Assembly (NCBI RefSeq): GCF_000337775.1
Contig: NZ_AOLQ01000002.1
Coordinates: 1 to 49,842 of the forward strand
Reading direction: 5' to 3'
DNA length: 49,842 nt
Source of the DNA: Haloarcula vallismortis ATCC 29715
GTDB taxonomy: Archaea > Halobacteriota > Halobacteria > Halobacteriales > Haloarculaceae
The notes under the pieces are model-generated. The model saw only the letters and a program-made list of their open reading frames with translations. It was not told where the DNA came from and made no database searches. This document shows positions 23,501 to 32,150 of the stretch, one piece after another (within the stretch, counting starts at the first letter, position 1; the number at the start of each line of letters is the position of its first letter). The position numbers and the translations under genes are program-made.

Positions 23501-26032
23501 GAACGAGAGGAGTTTGGCAGCTTGTTGTCCCTCGTCGTCAGCGACCGCACGCATCAGGTATTGTGATGTCGTCGCCGCCAGGTTGTTCGGGCTGCGCATC
23601 AGCTCGTCGAACCGACTTCCGATTTCGTAGCGAGCGTATGAGTGTGGACACGGAACAGCCGAGCCCTGGGAACTCATCGAGTGCACTCTACCGTGTTCGT
23701 CGAGCGTTTTGTAGGCCTGATGAGAGCCCGTTCTCTCGTGGATGTCGGGATCGTCACAACCACATCCTTCTTCCCCGACGAACGCGGTGTCACACGACCG
23801 GCAGTGCTGGTCGTACTGGATCTCGAATAACCCTCGCTTCACGAACGACGACGACCCACACTGACACTGGTCGGGGGTATCTCGGAAGTGAATCCGATCA
23901 CAGTTGTCGTTCGTACAGACCCACGGTAGGTGCCGAGTCGTTTCGAGTGGGGAATTACACTCTCGGCAAAGCTCTGGGGCATCTTCAGGACGTTCGTACG
24001 TAGCGCCGCATTCAGTGCAATCGAATCGTCCTTCGACGCTAGCGACTTCGAACACAGAGCCTTCACATTGCTCACAGGTGAGTTCGACTCTTTGGGTGCT
24101 GCCACACTGTGGATTGATGCAGGTCGCCGTCTCGGGGTCCGTCCGGACAGTACGGGATCCGCAGTCGGAGCACTGGTCGATGGTGGTCCGTTCTGCCCGA
24201 TGGGTACACTCCTGGCACTCCAAGAATGGCTGGAACGTGGCACGAACCATCTGCACGGGGTCGTCTCGAGCGCCCTCACATCGAGTACAGACGTGGTCCT
24301 CGTCCTGCCCGACTGATCCGTGTTCGGTGGGCGTGTACGGTTCCAACTGATCGCACTCGGGACAGTACCAGGCAACGAGATGTTCGTCGCTACAGTGTCG
24401 ACAGTATGTGGAACGAGTGACGAACTCGAATCCGCATTCCCGACAGGTATCCTGTGGCGAGCGATAGACGGCTTCGCACGCTGCACACGCGTAGAACCCG
24501 TCGATCGGCCAGGAGAACATGTGACTGCGGTTTTCCAAGATTCCGGAGAACTCCCCGAGTGTGCGGACGTTCTCCACCAGCGTATCGACACCTGTCTCAT
24601 CGAGGTCGAAGGTCTCGGCCAACTGGTCGTGCAGTTCCGAGCGTGTCAGCGGATCGTCGTAGAGCAGTTGGTGGACATACTGTACAACTTGCACGCCGTG
24701 ATTATCGTGAGCGCCGGTCAAATGGTCGAATAAGGCACCGGCGACCAGTGTCTCCCGACGGTCCCGGTCGTAGCTCGATGCCTCCTCGAGCGTGTAATCG
24801 AACGTGTCCAGCCCCGGAACAGCGTCGTCCGGTGTTCCCGTCGCACGCAGAATGCGGTCGACGGACAGACTGTGCGACGTAAGCTCTTCCGGGACGGCCG
24901 ATGGCACCGTCACGTCGAGCTCACGCGGCGACTCACTCACCTGTGTGACGTCCACGGCGCCGCTGACTTTCTGGAAGAGTTCGACGTCATTCTCGACGGT
25001 CGCGCTGCTCGCGATGAGTTGCAAGTCGTCGACATCTCGGTTCTCTCGCAGCGCCTGTACGCGCTTCATCAACGTCGACGTGTAACTTCCGAACAGCCCG
25101 TCGTACGTATGAACTTCATCGAAAACGAGGAACTCGGGTTCGTAAATGAACCGCTGGTGCTCGTCCTCTGCGTTGGTATTGATGAGCCGGTAGTTGATAG
25201 TGTCGGGATTCGTAAGGAGGATGTCGACGCCGTTTTCCAGGATGTCGTACCGAGTCAGTCGGAGGAAGTCCAGCGGTACGTCGTTCGGTTCGTCGTCTTC
25301 ACACTGAGCTTTCTCCGGGATGAGCTTGAACCGGGCACCGGTGTTTCTGACGCGGACACCACCACCGCAGTCCTGACACTTGTCGAGTTCGGGGTTGTAC
25401 CCGGGACACTCGAAGTGCTTGAACGTGGAGTTGAGGTACCCCTCTGCACCGGACTCGCTCACGTCGCGGGGCGTGTCACCGTCGTAGATACCGACTGAGA
25501 TGCGTTGTGACGACTTCAGCTGCTTGTTGATGCGGTAGAGATACTGGAGGAGACGTTTCAACTGGTCTTGGGCAAGCGCCTTAGTCGGGTAGATGAGCGT
25601 TGCCTTGACGCTCGTGTCGTCTCCCTCATCCTCTTCGCGGCGTTTTACTTCCAGGATCCGGTTGAGAATCGGAATCAGCCAGGCCTCAGTCTTCCCCCGC
25701 CCCGTCGCGGCGGTAATCACCGTGTCGTCACCGTCGAGTATCGACTCGATACTCCGCTCCTGAAAGTCGTAGAGCCTCTCAAAGCCGATCTCCGAGAACG
25801 CCTGTCTGATATGGGGTTCGAGGCGTGCCGACCTGGCGAAGGTATCCCACGAGCGGTCACTCCAGTTCGGGATGTCGAGCGCTTGCAGGAACGGCCCACG
25901 CATCCCTGTGACGTCGCTCTCACCGTGGGCTAATCGATGCGCTACGCTGCGAGCGGCACGTCCCCCGCGACCGATGAAGTAGTCGCGGTAGGCCCCTTGC
26001 ATCTGTTCCGCGCGGGCAGCGGGGTCCTTCAT
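20504..26032 (-). CDS. Giant DEAD/DEAH helicase with zinc ribbons and DUF1998/MZB C-terminus (copy 2)
   Basis: An 1842-aa paralogue of the helicase at 15022-20478, with the same domain order. Walker A AATGRGKTE is at residues 108-116, DEVH at 305-308, SSATVEN follows as motif III, QRVGRAGR is motif VI, and LVHSVSQRNPIDYYYYDHPE is shared almost word for word with copy 1. A coiled-coil insert rich in Glu/Arg (SERDREL, DERGRIMRERR) follows, then HGLRVALQYLGG, SQEGGSD and the terminal zinc cluster CENGCPSC. Two full-length tandem copies with intact motifs suggest a heterodimeric motor rather than a redundant duplicate. It is 2 bp from the coiled-coil gene upstream. Confidence 0.85.
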   Translation of the reverse strand: MKDPAARAEQMQGAYRDYFIGRGGRAARSVAHRLAHGESDVTGMRGPFLQALDIPNWSDRSWDTFARSARLEPHIRQAFSEIGFERLYDFQERSIESILDGDDTVITAATGRGKTEAWLIPILNRILEVKRREEDEGDDTSVKATLIYPTKALAQDQLKRLLQYLYRINKQLKSSQRISVGIYDGDTPRDVSESGAEGYLNSTFKHFECPGYNPELDKCQDCGGGVRVRNTGARFKLIPEKAQCEDDEPNDVPLDFLRLTRYDILENGVDILLTNPDTINYRLINTNAEDEHQRFIYEPEFLVFDEVHTYDGLFGSYTSTLMKRVQALRENRDVDDLQLIASSATVENDVELFQKVSGAVDVTQVSESPRELDVTVPSAVPEELTSHSLSVDRILRATGTPDDAVPGLDTFDYTLEEASSYDRDRRETLVAGALFDHLTGAHDNHGVQVVQYVHQLLYDDPLTRSELHDQLAETFDLDETGVDTLVENVRTLGEFSGILENRSHMFSWPIDGFYACAACEAVYRSPQDTCRECGFEFVTRSTYCRHCSDEHLVAWYCPECDQLEPYTPTEHGSVGQDEDHVCTRCEGARDDPVQMVRATFQPFLECQECTHRAERTTIDQCSDCGSRTVRTDPETATCINPQCGSTQRVELTCEQCEGSVFEVASVEGRFDCTECGATYERPEDAPELCRECNSPLETTRHLPWVCTNDNCDRIHFRDTPDQCQCGSSSFVKRGLFEIQYDQHCRSCDTAFVGEEGCGCDDPDIHERTGSHQAYKTLDEHGRVHSMSSQGSAVPCPHSYARYEIGSRFDELMRSPNNLAATTSQYLMRAVADDEGQQAAKLLSFADSHRDMKELSRDFSEPETETLLDQLLVRGAVNDDSSSWVSFDDVLEYADESIDSLNESLEPPRVARNVEFDLKSRLKDQPRKRWDDDDALYDRLTRRALPYTYSQRLGERDEPLSEVGLLDVRFAPGLDALSGDERAIVRELVNEGNDYRVANFESPRPSREATEVVADLVERGILTYGHSDEYVSFDPSALEVTVAGVGDSIAFDPETERYYTTLEHQFGLDSQSAVQSNATLSELASVSHPRFTQRAHRVEYSQTRILVSEEYLGTTEKRKRRELEFLFREENYPHHLSSGPTMELGVDIGSLDALLLYGTPPNMNAYLQRVGRAGRSSHSSLVHSVSQRNPIDYYYYDHPEDLISAEPTPVPLNEHNEEVLRVSLSWAVFDFVASNFSIPWNVSRHGRSRSIDGGDTYHQRSTLEESEREDASKLTHVMSLAADTLSLGSDDSQLAVLSEVVSDHESEIRDYLESLLEYQYCEDCERRYAADDDRTTCEREDCDGRIRHAGEQFGDLVEDAISNFDDRYITHYQEYQESLESERMSLSERDRELRRDQQRASADERGRIMRERRGLQERIEVLKEHLSDLGQESYFDFLRESRESKYDFSMRSVATTAGLTLVDEGYDRRNVGDQSSGRAMRMALSELHPGAAYLDNGETYTVARIRFDEKAGSDLRESVTDADIDDHLADELVCPACHSTHEFDATDCDCENDVPLKRRQLAVLDSVDAYHDNLQLTSEGDEARYLHNEPNQAVQNTYAERETSILSFDTRQTYELRTDEGDVLGTLEYGDYSVLLYTDGYRTKYKSGEVDAQESHFEVCGEENCHGVIYEDDDETRRCSADPDHFPGGRGADSEFVRLGYQYETQGVRIELEDRELSHTLAHGLRVALQYLGGVNIRELSEYVGEDHVDIFESQEGGSDVARLLFEQSDGNFRAFARAVGLMDDQFDCDCENGCPSCLYQYGCDVRNDQRSFDRDRLQVNLDGQDLSIHPLDNRDANEQLTD

Positions 26033-26034
26033 TG

Positions 26035-26859
26035 TCAGAGACTGAGTTCTACGGCCGACTCAAGTTCGTCGACGCGCTTCATCTCCTCAAGGGTCTCTAT
26101 GGAGACATCGGCCAGCGTGAGCTGCTGGGACTTGCTGAGTGTCTTCACGTCCTCGATGGTCGAATCCGACAGGCCGTGTTTCTCTTTGAAGTCGTCGAAG
26201 CTCTGGAGCGATTGGTGTTTCTCCCAACTATCCGTAGCGTTCTCCCACTCGGATACGAACTTGGAGGCGCTCCCGCTGGAATCCATCAGATCCCGGGTGA
26301 GGAGGCGGTGCATGTGATTGAGCGTACGCGAGAAGTCCGAATTCTGGCCGCCGAGGATTTTTTGAAGTTCTTCAGCGGCGCTGACTCGCGTACTCCAAGT
26401 GTCTCGCTTACTCTTCAGTTTACTCTGAATAGTCTCACTGACGTTTTCGACCTGCTCCTTTGCGGAGCGAATCTGACTGAGATGAGTCTCGACCTCGGAC
26501 GTGAGTTCGACTTTCGGTTCAGTCTCATCCTCGTCGAGAGAGATCTCGTCGTTCGACATCTCACTGCTCTTGACGTTGCCCAGCAGATCGTCCTGAGTAA
26601 CGTCGGCCACGTTCTCGGCCGTCTGAACGGCACTACCGAGCATCGTTGGTGCTGAACCATCGAACGCATCCTCGAGAACCGTCTTGTAGTACCGTAGGTC
26701 TCGAAGCGCTTCTTCGAGGTTGTCGAGTTCACTGTTGATCTCGCTGATATTATGGCGAGCAATCGACACGTGATACTGGGTGTTCTGTGCTTGCTTGTGC
26801 TTTCGAGCCTTGTCCTCGAGTGCGTCGACAGCGGTGGGTAGTGATTGTGTTCCGGACAT
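26035..26859 (-). CDS. Coiled-coil protein of the restriction operon
   Basis: A 274-aa, charged and mainly helical protein. Residues 35-65 and 115-160 have heptad-like patterns (ISEINSELDNLEEALRDL; VETHLSQIRSAKEQVENV), and a short C-terminal domain (about 205-274) contains FKEKHGLSDSTIEDVKTLSKSQ, helix-hairpin-like. No catalytic motif. It is separated by 2 bp from the downstream helicase and 1 bp from the upstream ATPase, so it is almost certainly co-translated and probably bridges ATPase and helicase in one complex (inference). No bacterial dpd homologue recognised. Confidence 0.7.
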   Translation of the reverse strand: MSGTQSLPTAVDALEDKARKHKQAQNTQYHVSIARHNISEINSELDNLEEALRDLRYYKTVLEDAFDGSAPTMLGSAVQTAENVADVTQDDLLGNVKSSEMSNDEISLDEDETEPKVELTSEVETHLSQIRSAKEQVENVSETIQSKLKSKRDTWSTRVSAAEELQKILGGQNSDFSRTLNHMHRLLTRDLMDSSGSASKFVSEWENATDSWEKHQSLQSFDDFKEKHGLSDSTIEDVKTLSKSQQLTLADVSIETLEEMKRVDELESAVELSL

Positions 26860-26860
26860 C

Positions 26861-29800
26861 TCACAGGTCCTCCGTCACGGAGAGAATTTTCTGGCGCTTC
26901 TGCTCGTAGTCGCTGTACTCGCTGAGCTGTTTGATACGGTGTTCAAGATCCGCACCGGTCGCATGGTCTTTTTCCTGGAGGTCCTCGATGAGCGAGTCGA
27001 ACGCCTCGTAAATGTCCCAAGCGTCCTGTTCGTGCTGACTACGGGCGAAGTCATGGAGTCGGGCAATGAGCGTCATGCCCGTTGTGTCCTCCATGTTCTG
27101 GAATTGCTCGACGTCGTCGATGAACGCCGATAGCTTCACTTCCTCAGGCGATTCTGTTAGCGTCTCGTAGGCGTTTTCGTAACTCGGTTTAATCGGTACG
27201 TCCACCGCTCCAGCGCATTCATACAGGGTCTCGAACCACTCGGCCAGGTCGTCGACGGTATGGCTGCTATCGTACCAGCGCTCCACCGGTTCGAGTGCCT
27301 CCTGAATGTGGGATGCGTCCTCCTCGACGGTGAGGCGATCGAGTTCGGCAGCGTAGTCGGAAATCCGGTCGAGCAGGCTCGACAGCTTCGTGTTCGCCTT
27401 GTTGCGTGTCGTGCCGACCTTGTACGCGTCCGCGAGGTCAGCAGTGTCGATCATGAGCGCTGCGTCGACATGCGCTTGCGGGTCATTCGAAATTTCACGC
27501 CGTGCTTCAGAAAGACGCTCGTAGTCCACGACGTTCTTTTTGAGGAGGAAAAGCCCCTCGATCAGGTCACTGATGTCGCTGGACGACATTGTCAGGTCGC
27601 TGAACGCCTGTCCAAACGCACTATCTCTATCAAAGTGCTCGGAAACTGGTTTCCCGTACGGCTGATTACTGTTGTACTCCTCAAAAACGAGTTCAGGTGG
27701 AATCCCCCCGTCTTCGAACTCGACGCCACGTGCCGAGTTGATCAGGAAGCACTGGGCAAGCACCAGCGTCTTCTCGATGTCGAGTTCCGACGGAAGACAG
27801 TTCTCGATCTCCTCGCGCATCTCGTATTTGAACTGAGCGACGTTCGTATCAGCCCACGCGCGAAGCTGGTCGAAATTTGCCGTCTGAGGATCATATACCT
27901 CATAGAGACCAAATTTAAGGATGGTAGTGTAGAGGTCAGCATTATCAGAGCCCCACTCAAGTTCGATGTCAATACTCGCCTGCCGCTGCTGATCTCCTTG
28001 AATTGAAACTGGGATGCTGTCCCCCCGAGCGAAGTAGATACCCCCTACGGAACGAGTTGAAGCATTTGGATTGCTGAGACGTGTGGGTTCGTGCCAACGT
28101 TCGAGTGTGGCAACAGCTCCGTCATGGAGTGTATCAGAGCTTGGGTATGATTCGCCACTGGTTACCCAATCTTGGAATTCTTGAATTTTTCGCTGTCGCT
28201 CTCGTTGTTCATCGGTCAACTCATCCTGCTTTTTATCCTCTTCAGAGTCCTGCTCATCATCGTCTGATTTTCCTTCTTCAGATACGTCTTCATCCTCGTT
28301 TTTATCATCTTCTTCCGGTTTTTCATCGACTTGGTGATCTGGTACAGGAGGTTTCTCCCGTGGGTTGAGACCACTCCATTGACCCTTCTCAAATATTGCG
28401 TACTCATTCTTAACAGAGATATTGTCTGATTCTGAGAAGGGAATGCCGAACGTGTCAAGAACCTCTGTTTTAACACCGATACCGTTGTCTAGTTCTACTC
28501 CATACCAACGACTAATATCACGATATATTTGATCATAGGTCGCGTCAATCTCCAACATCGGAGTATCGACGAACGAGTTCGATTTCATCGCCTCATAAGG
28601 CGGCCAACTCGACTTCAGGCAGTGTTTGACTACCCGCAAGAGTAACAACCTCGGTGTCTTTCGGCTACTCCCCTCGTCGTTCAGTTGTCTGAATGCGACA
28701 TGGATGAACCGCTCGTTGAACGGATAGAGGTTGTCAAACGCTTCTTCGACCTCTTCGGGTGCACTTTCAATGTCGGAATTTCGCTTGATTGCGTCAAGAT
28801 ACGACCGGGCGAGGGCAACCGACGCGTCATCGTCAAGGAAGAACGCCTCGCCCTTTTCATCGGTCAACGTGAGTTTCCCCTCTGAACGCCCCTCCATGTA
28901 CTCAGCGGCGTTTTGTCGGGCCAATGCATCATTGATGTTATCCTGCTCCCAACCAATCGTCCAACCGAGAACAATATCGTAGCTACTGCTACTGAGTTCG
29001 AAGATATGGTCCAAGAGTTGTTCTTTCAGGACACTAAATGTTGTTAGGTCCTCGCAGATTAGGGTTGGACGGACATCTTTGTCTTGGTAAAGTTCAGAAT
29101 ATTCCTGAAGTTGCTCCTTGAAATCGCCTACTAAGTTCTTAGAAAGGTATTCATGGGCTTGCTTCTTCAACGCGGGGAAGATAATCTCTTTATTATCTCG
29201 CAACTTCTTTCCGGAGCTAAGAGAGAGATGAAGTTCTCTATAGTCACTTCTAGTGATAAGATTGAACTCGGGATTCTCATCACGGGAGGATAGGGCCTCT
29301 TGATAGTCGCTGATGTTCTCTGCGAAGATGTCCCGGAGATCAGTACCGTCATCGCGCTCTGCCGTGAGCTCCTCCAATTCCTCATCTGAAAGGAGTTCGG
29401 TTGACCAGTACCCACGGAGAAGACCGACAATTGGGTTCGCCAAGTCGTAGGGGTCGCTTCCCTCTATGTTCCTAACATCAGGATCAACATCAAGTGGTTC
29501 GGTGAGTACATCGAGAATCTGGTCCATCTGGGTTTGGCTTCGGGAAACATGAAGCGCCACACGGTCTTCCATTCCCTCATCGCCCTCACCGTAGCCGTTG
29601 ATCTGGTACTTAACCCACTCACAGAGCTGTGACTTGCCTGATCCCGGTTCGCCTCGTAGGATGAAGATGCGGTTCGGGTCCTCAAGATGGGACGCTGTAA
29701 TAGCGTTGAGCACGTCCTCCTGAGTAACAAATTCGTCCGAAATTCCGAGTGGCGTCAAGAAATCCGCTTGGATTCTGTCGATGTCGACGTGTGTCTCTCT

Positions 29801-29923
29801 GAACTGTTCTGGCGTCTTCTTTTTCGTGTGCGCCTCTGACGTGATGAAGTGATCGACTTGCTGGTCATCCCAGTAACTGGGCATCTCGTTGCCCGTCGTG
29901 GACTTCGAAGTCTGTTGGCTCAT
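26861..29923 (-). CDS. Large P-loop ATPase (DpdH-like)
   Basis: A 1020-aa protein. Walker A GEPGSGKS is at residues 91-98 after a ~85-residue lead, and PTLICEDLT (286-294) is a likely Walker B strand. The STAND/AAA-like half runs to about residue 530, followed by a very acidic linker of Asp/Glu/Lys (about 545-590). A helical C-terminal half (600-1020) has no recognised motif, so the protein may be an ancient fusion. Size, position beside a winged-helix protein and operon with helicase/PLD genes match DpdH of bacterial dpd clusters; sequence homology could not be tested. It overlaps the upstream gene by 1 bp. Confidence 0.75.
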   Translation of the reverse strand: MSQQTSKSTTGNEMPSYWDDQQVDHFITSEAHTKKKTPEQFRETHVDIDRIQADFLTPLGISDEFVTQEDVLNAITASHLEDPNRIFILRGEPGSGKSQLCEWVKYQINGYGEGDEGMEDRVALHVSRSQTQMDQILDVLTEPLDVDPDVRNIEGSDPYDLANPIVGLLRGYWSTELLSDEELEELTAERDDGTDLRDIFAENISDYQEALSSRDENPEFNLITRSDYRELHLSLSSGKKLRDNKEIIFPALKKQAHEYLSKNLVGDFKEQLQEYSELYQDKDVRPTLICEDLTTFSVLKEQLLDHIFELSSSSYDIVLGWTIGWEQDNINDALARQNAAEYMEGRSEGKLTLTDEKGEAFFLDDDASVALARSYLDAIKRNSDIESAPEEVEEAFDNLYPFNERFIHVAFRQLNDEGSSRKTPRLLLLRVVKHCLKSSWPPYEAMKSNSFVDTPMLEIDATYDQIYRDISRWYGVELDNGIGVKTEVLDTFGIPFSESDNISVKNEYAIFEKGQWSGLNPREKPPVPDHQVDEKPEEDDKNEDEDVSEEGKSDDDEQDSEEDKKQDELTDEQRERQRKIQEFQDWVTSGESYPSSDTLHDGAVATLERWHEPTRLSNPNASTRSVGGIYFARGDSIPVSIQGDQQRQASIDIELEWGSDNADLYTTILKFGLYEVYDPQTANFDQLRAWADTNVAQFKYEMREEIENCLPSELDIEKTLVLAQCFLINSARGVEFEDGGIPPELVFEEYNSNQPYGKPVSEHFDRDSAFGQAFSDLTMSSSDISDLIEGLFLLKKNVVDYERLSEARREISNDPQAHVDAALMIDTADLADAYKVGTTRNKANTKLSSLLDRISDYAAELDRLTVEEDASHIQEALEPVERWYDSSHTVDDLAEWFETLYECAGAVDVPIKPSYENAYETLTESPEEVKLSAFIDDVEQFQNMEDTTGMTLIARLHDFARSQHEQDAWDIYEAFDSLIEDLQEKDHATGADLEHRIKQLSEYSDYEQKRQKILSVTEDL

Positions 29924-30846
29924 TAGTGGGTGAGGAGTTGGTCGAGGGGGTACTGGTAAGCCGTCTCGTTCGGTTTGGAGTGAACCGATACGTACGTCAC
30001 GTCCTGCCGATTGCCGCGGCTGTCGTCGTTGAGGTTTTCGGGTGGAAGCTTCACTTCGTTCTGTGAATCTCCCGGTGCTGAGAGGTCGACGACGCCATCT
30101 TCGGCCATGTTCCGAAGTACGTCGGCGATAGCGGGGTGGATCTTAGGGGTTCCCGTCCTAGCTTCGTAGATGGTGAACAGGTTGTCGTTAATCCAGTTGA
30201 GCATCTGCTGAGCCTCGCCGTCGTCGACAGTGAGGTCGTCGTAGTCAGGGTCCTCAGTCGAGGTGGTCGGAGCGAGCGCAAGGGCGTCGTACATCAACGC
30301 ACGGCAGGGGCTCAAAACGAGGCCGTCTTCGGTCTCGGTGATGAGGCCCAGCTGCTCAGTCAGCGTCACCCACATATCGATTTTTTCGTCCGTCCAAGAG
30401 AAGTCGTAGTCAGTCTCCCGCTTCAGGATCGTCCGAATGTTGTCCCGGCCAGCTTCTACTGTCCTACTTCCCTCACTCAAGAGCGCTCGGTGGATATCTG
30501 CGAAATGACTCTGACGACTGCCCTGCTGGTTGCAGTGATACAGCAAGCGCGGCTCGAAAGGCAATCCATCGAAGTGGCGATCGTTGATTCGTTCAACTGT
30601 GTCGAGCACATCCCCTGTCGGACTCTCCACGAGGTCGACAGCGTTCAGGAAGCGCAGCGAGTCTTCGACGTGGTTCGTTTTGAGCCCGCTGCCGGACGGG
30701 CGACTGAACTTACTCGCGACTTCTGAGGCGCTCGTCGTTCCCTGAAGTGAAGCCCAGATGTGCTTGAGTTCCGGTGCTCGCACCGAGATAAACCCGGTGA
30801 GTAATTTTTTCGGCTTGTGACTCGCCGGTGTGTACGTCGTGCTCAT
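29923..30846 (-). CDS. Winged-helix protein (DpdG-like by position)
   Basis: A 307-aa protein. Residues 30-75 form a likely winged helix (TSASEVASKFSRPSG, then VEDSLRFLNAVDLV), and a second helical/winged segment spans 105-180 (DNIRTILKRE, WVTLTEQLGLITETEDG). It overlaps the ATPase gene by 1 bp and the upstream gene by 4 bp. Known bacterial dpd clusters place DpdG directly beside the DpdH ATPase; size and position agree, so a DNA-recognition or gating role is plausible. The same ATPase-plus-winged-helix pairing occurs next to dpdA at 2899-4952. Confidence 0.65.
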   Translation of the reverse strand: MSTTYTPASHKPKKLLTGFISVRAPELKHIWASLQGTTSASEVASKFSRPSGSGLKTNHVEDSLRFLNAVDLVESPTGDVLDTVERINDRHFDGLPFEPRLLYHCNQQGSRQSHFADIHRALLSEGSRTVEAGRDNIRTILKRETDYDFSWTDEKIDMWVTLTEQLGLITETEDGLVLSPCRALMYDALALAPTTSTEDPDYDDLTVDDGEAQQMLNWINDNLFTIYEARTGTPKIHPAIADVLRNMAEDGVVDLSAPGDSQNEVKLPPENLNDDSRGNRQDVTYVSVHSKPNETAYQYPLDQLLTH

Positions 30847-31709
30847 GTGTCCTTTTGATGACGGTAGCGGTAGTTATCGAGCCGGTCCTCCTCGAAATCC
30901 ACCCGCTCGATCATGTCGAGCATGCTGTTGGCGACCTTCTGAGTCGGCCCGCGCTCGGTCCAAGACCGAAGTGCTTCGCGAATACGTTCCGAGTAATCCT
31001 CAAGGACTTGGTCAACGTCCTCGCGGATGAGGTAGTAGAGGGGATCCCATGCAGGACTGTCTGCGGGAATGCGCGTGTAATCGAACAGGTCTGGGATGGA
31101 ACCAGCCTCAATACCGGCGCGCTTGTGGTGCGCTGACACTTGGTGGAAGTACAGGTTCTGTGTCGTTGACAAGGGGAGAGCGGAGTCAAGGTTGTATTGG
31201 AGGTACCGTTTCAGCAGCCCCTTGTAATCCGCGACCGAGCACTCGAATTCGTCGATGAACGACTTACCGGGTTTCTTCGTGAGTCGTGGCATCTTCGGGG
31301 TGCTCGTATCGGTGACCAGTACGTACGTCGTATCGGTTGGCCGCGCTCGAAGTAGCCGCCGAACGACATCCTGCTCATCGAAGGTACTGTCCTCATCCTG
31401 GAGTTCACCAGTCAGCATTTCCTGACTGACGTAGTGAACCAGCGGGAATTCGACATCATCGACACCGTTCTCTCGTAGCGTTTCGTTCGCTACGAGGTCA
31501 TATTCAACGAGTCGTAGTCCGTTGTCGTAGATGCCGGGATGGGCGATGTTCCGGAGGCCAAACTGCGCGAGGAACGGCAGTGACCTGAGTTGTGCGCGGG
31601 CCTGGGAACCAGTCTTTGCGAGTTGTGGGTCTCGGATGACGAGAAATGAATCTCGTGTTCCGATGAAGTCCGCTAGTGCTGGCGTCTCTGAGTCGGGTGG
31701 GTCCATCAT
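30843..31709 (-). CDS. First gene of the restriction operon, unknown function
   Basis: A 288-aa protein of no recognised family (two adjacent ATGs at 31707 and 31704). It has an alternating strand/helix N-terminal half (DSFLVIRDPQ, LRSLPFLAQFGL, LVEYDLVA, TYVLVTDTSTP) and a helical C-terminal half with an HQVSAHHKR segment. Restriction-operon position and a 4-bp overlap with the winged-helix gene tie it to the same complex. DpdI of bacterial clusters occupies a comparable place, but I see no signature that proves it. Confidence 0.6.
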   Translation of the reverse strand: MMDPPDSETPALADFIGTRDSFLVIRDPQLAKTGSQARAQLRSLPFLAQFGLRNIAHPGIYDNGLRLVEYDLVANETLRENGVDDVEFPLVHYVSQEMLTGELQDEDSTFDEQDVVRRLLRARPTDTTYVLVTDTSTPKMPRLTKKPGKSFIDEFECSVADYKGLLKRYLQYNLDSALPLSTTQNLYFHQVSAHHKRAGIEAGSIPDLFDYTRIPADSPAWDPLYYLIREDVDQVLEDYSERIREALRSWTERGPTQKVANSMLDMIERVDFEEDRLDNYRYRHQKDT

Positions 31710-32150
31710 TCACCTGGGGTGCTTGGGTTTTTTGCGGCGTCTGTGTGGGATGGGGTGACGCCTTTCCTTCGCATCAATTACCCATAGCCGTAGCTACGGG
31801 ATACAGGCCCGTCCGGCCTGCTCGTGATATTTGCTTCCGTGAACCAGTCATGCCCCCGATACCATAAATATGTCGGATAGATTATAATTATAGAGATGTC
31901 TCTCCTTGTGCCGGTGGTAACCATAAACCGGCACATAGTGTGCGAACGACCACCAGTTGCTAGCCCGACATCAAATAATTATCGTCGATGAAACAGTTCT
32001 CCATCGATTGCATTAATCTGGGACAGTGAAGAGGTCCGTCCGAGGAACTGCTGAGTGAGACGCATTTTGGACTCCGTTTTCAACCTAATCTGATGACTAC
32101 TGTTGCACTATTTCAGAACAGTAACAGGGTCTCGGCAGAATATTACATAT
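31710..32150. promoter_or_regulatory. Control region between the restriction operon and the CARF regulator
   Basis: 441 bp without a credible gene. It contains three inverted repeats: the 12-bp palindrome CCGTAGCTACGG (31788-31799), CAGGCC/GGCCTG with a 5-nt loop (31804-31820), and GTGCCGGT/ACCGGCAC with arms at 31908-31915 and 31927-31934. An AT-rich TATA-like stretch ATTATAATTATAG lies at about 31881-31893. These could be operators for the divergent regulator gene and a long structured leader for the leftward operon. Confidence 0.4.
31908..31934. promoter_or_regulatory. Perfect 8-bp inverted repeat, probable operator
   Basis: GTGCCGGT and ACCGGCAC are perfectly complementary arms with an 11-bp spacer, just upstream of the AT-rich promoter-like stretch in the leftward sense. 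Arm length and spacing suit a dimeric winged-helix regulator such as the adjacent Csa3-like protein (inference). Confidence 0.4.
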
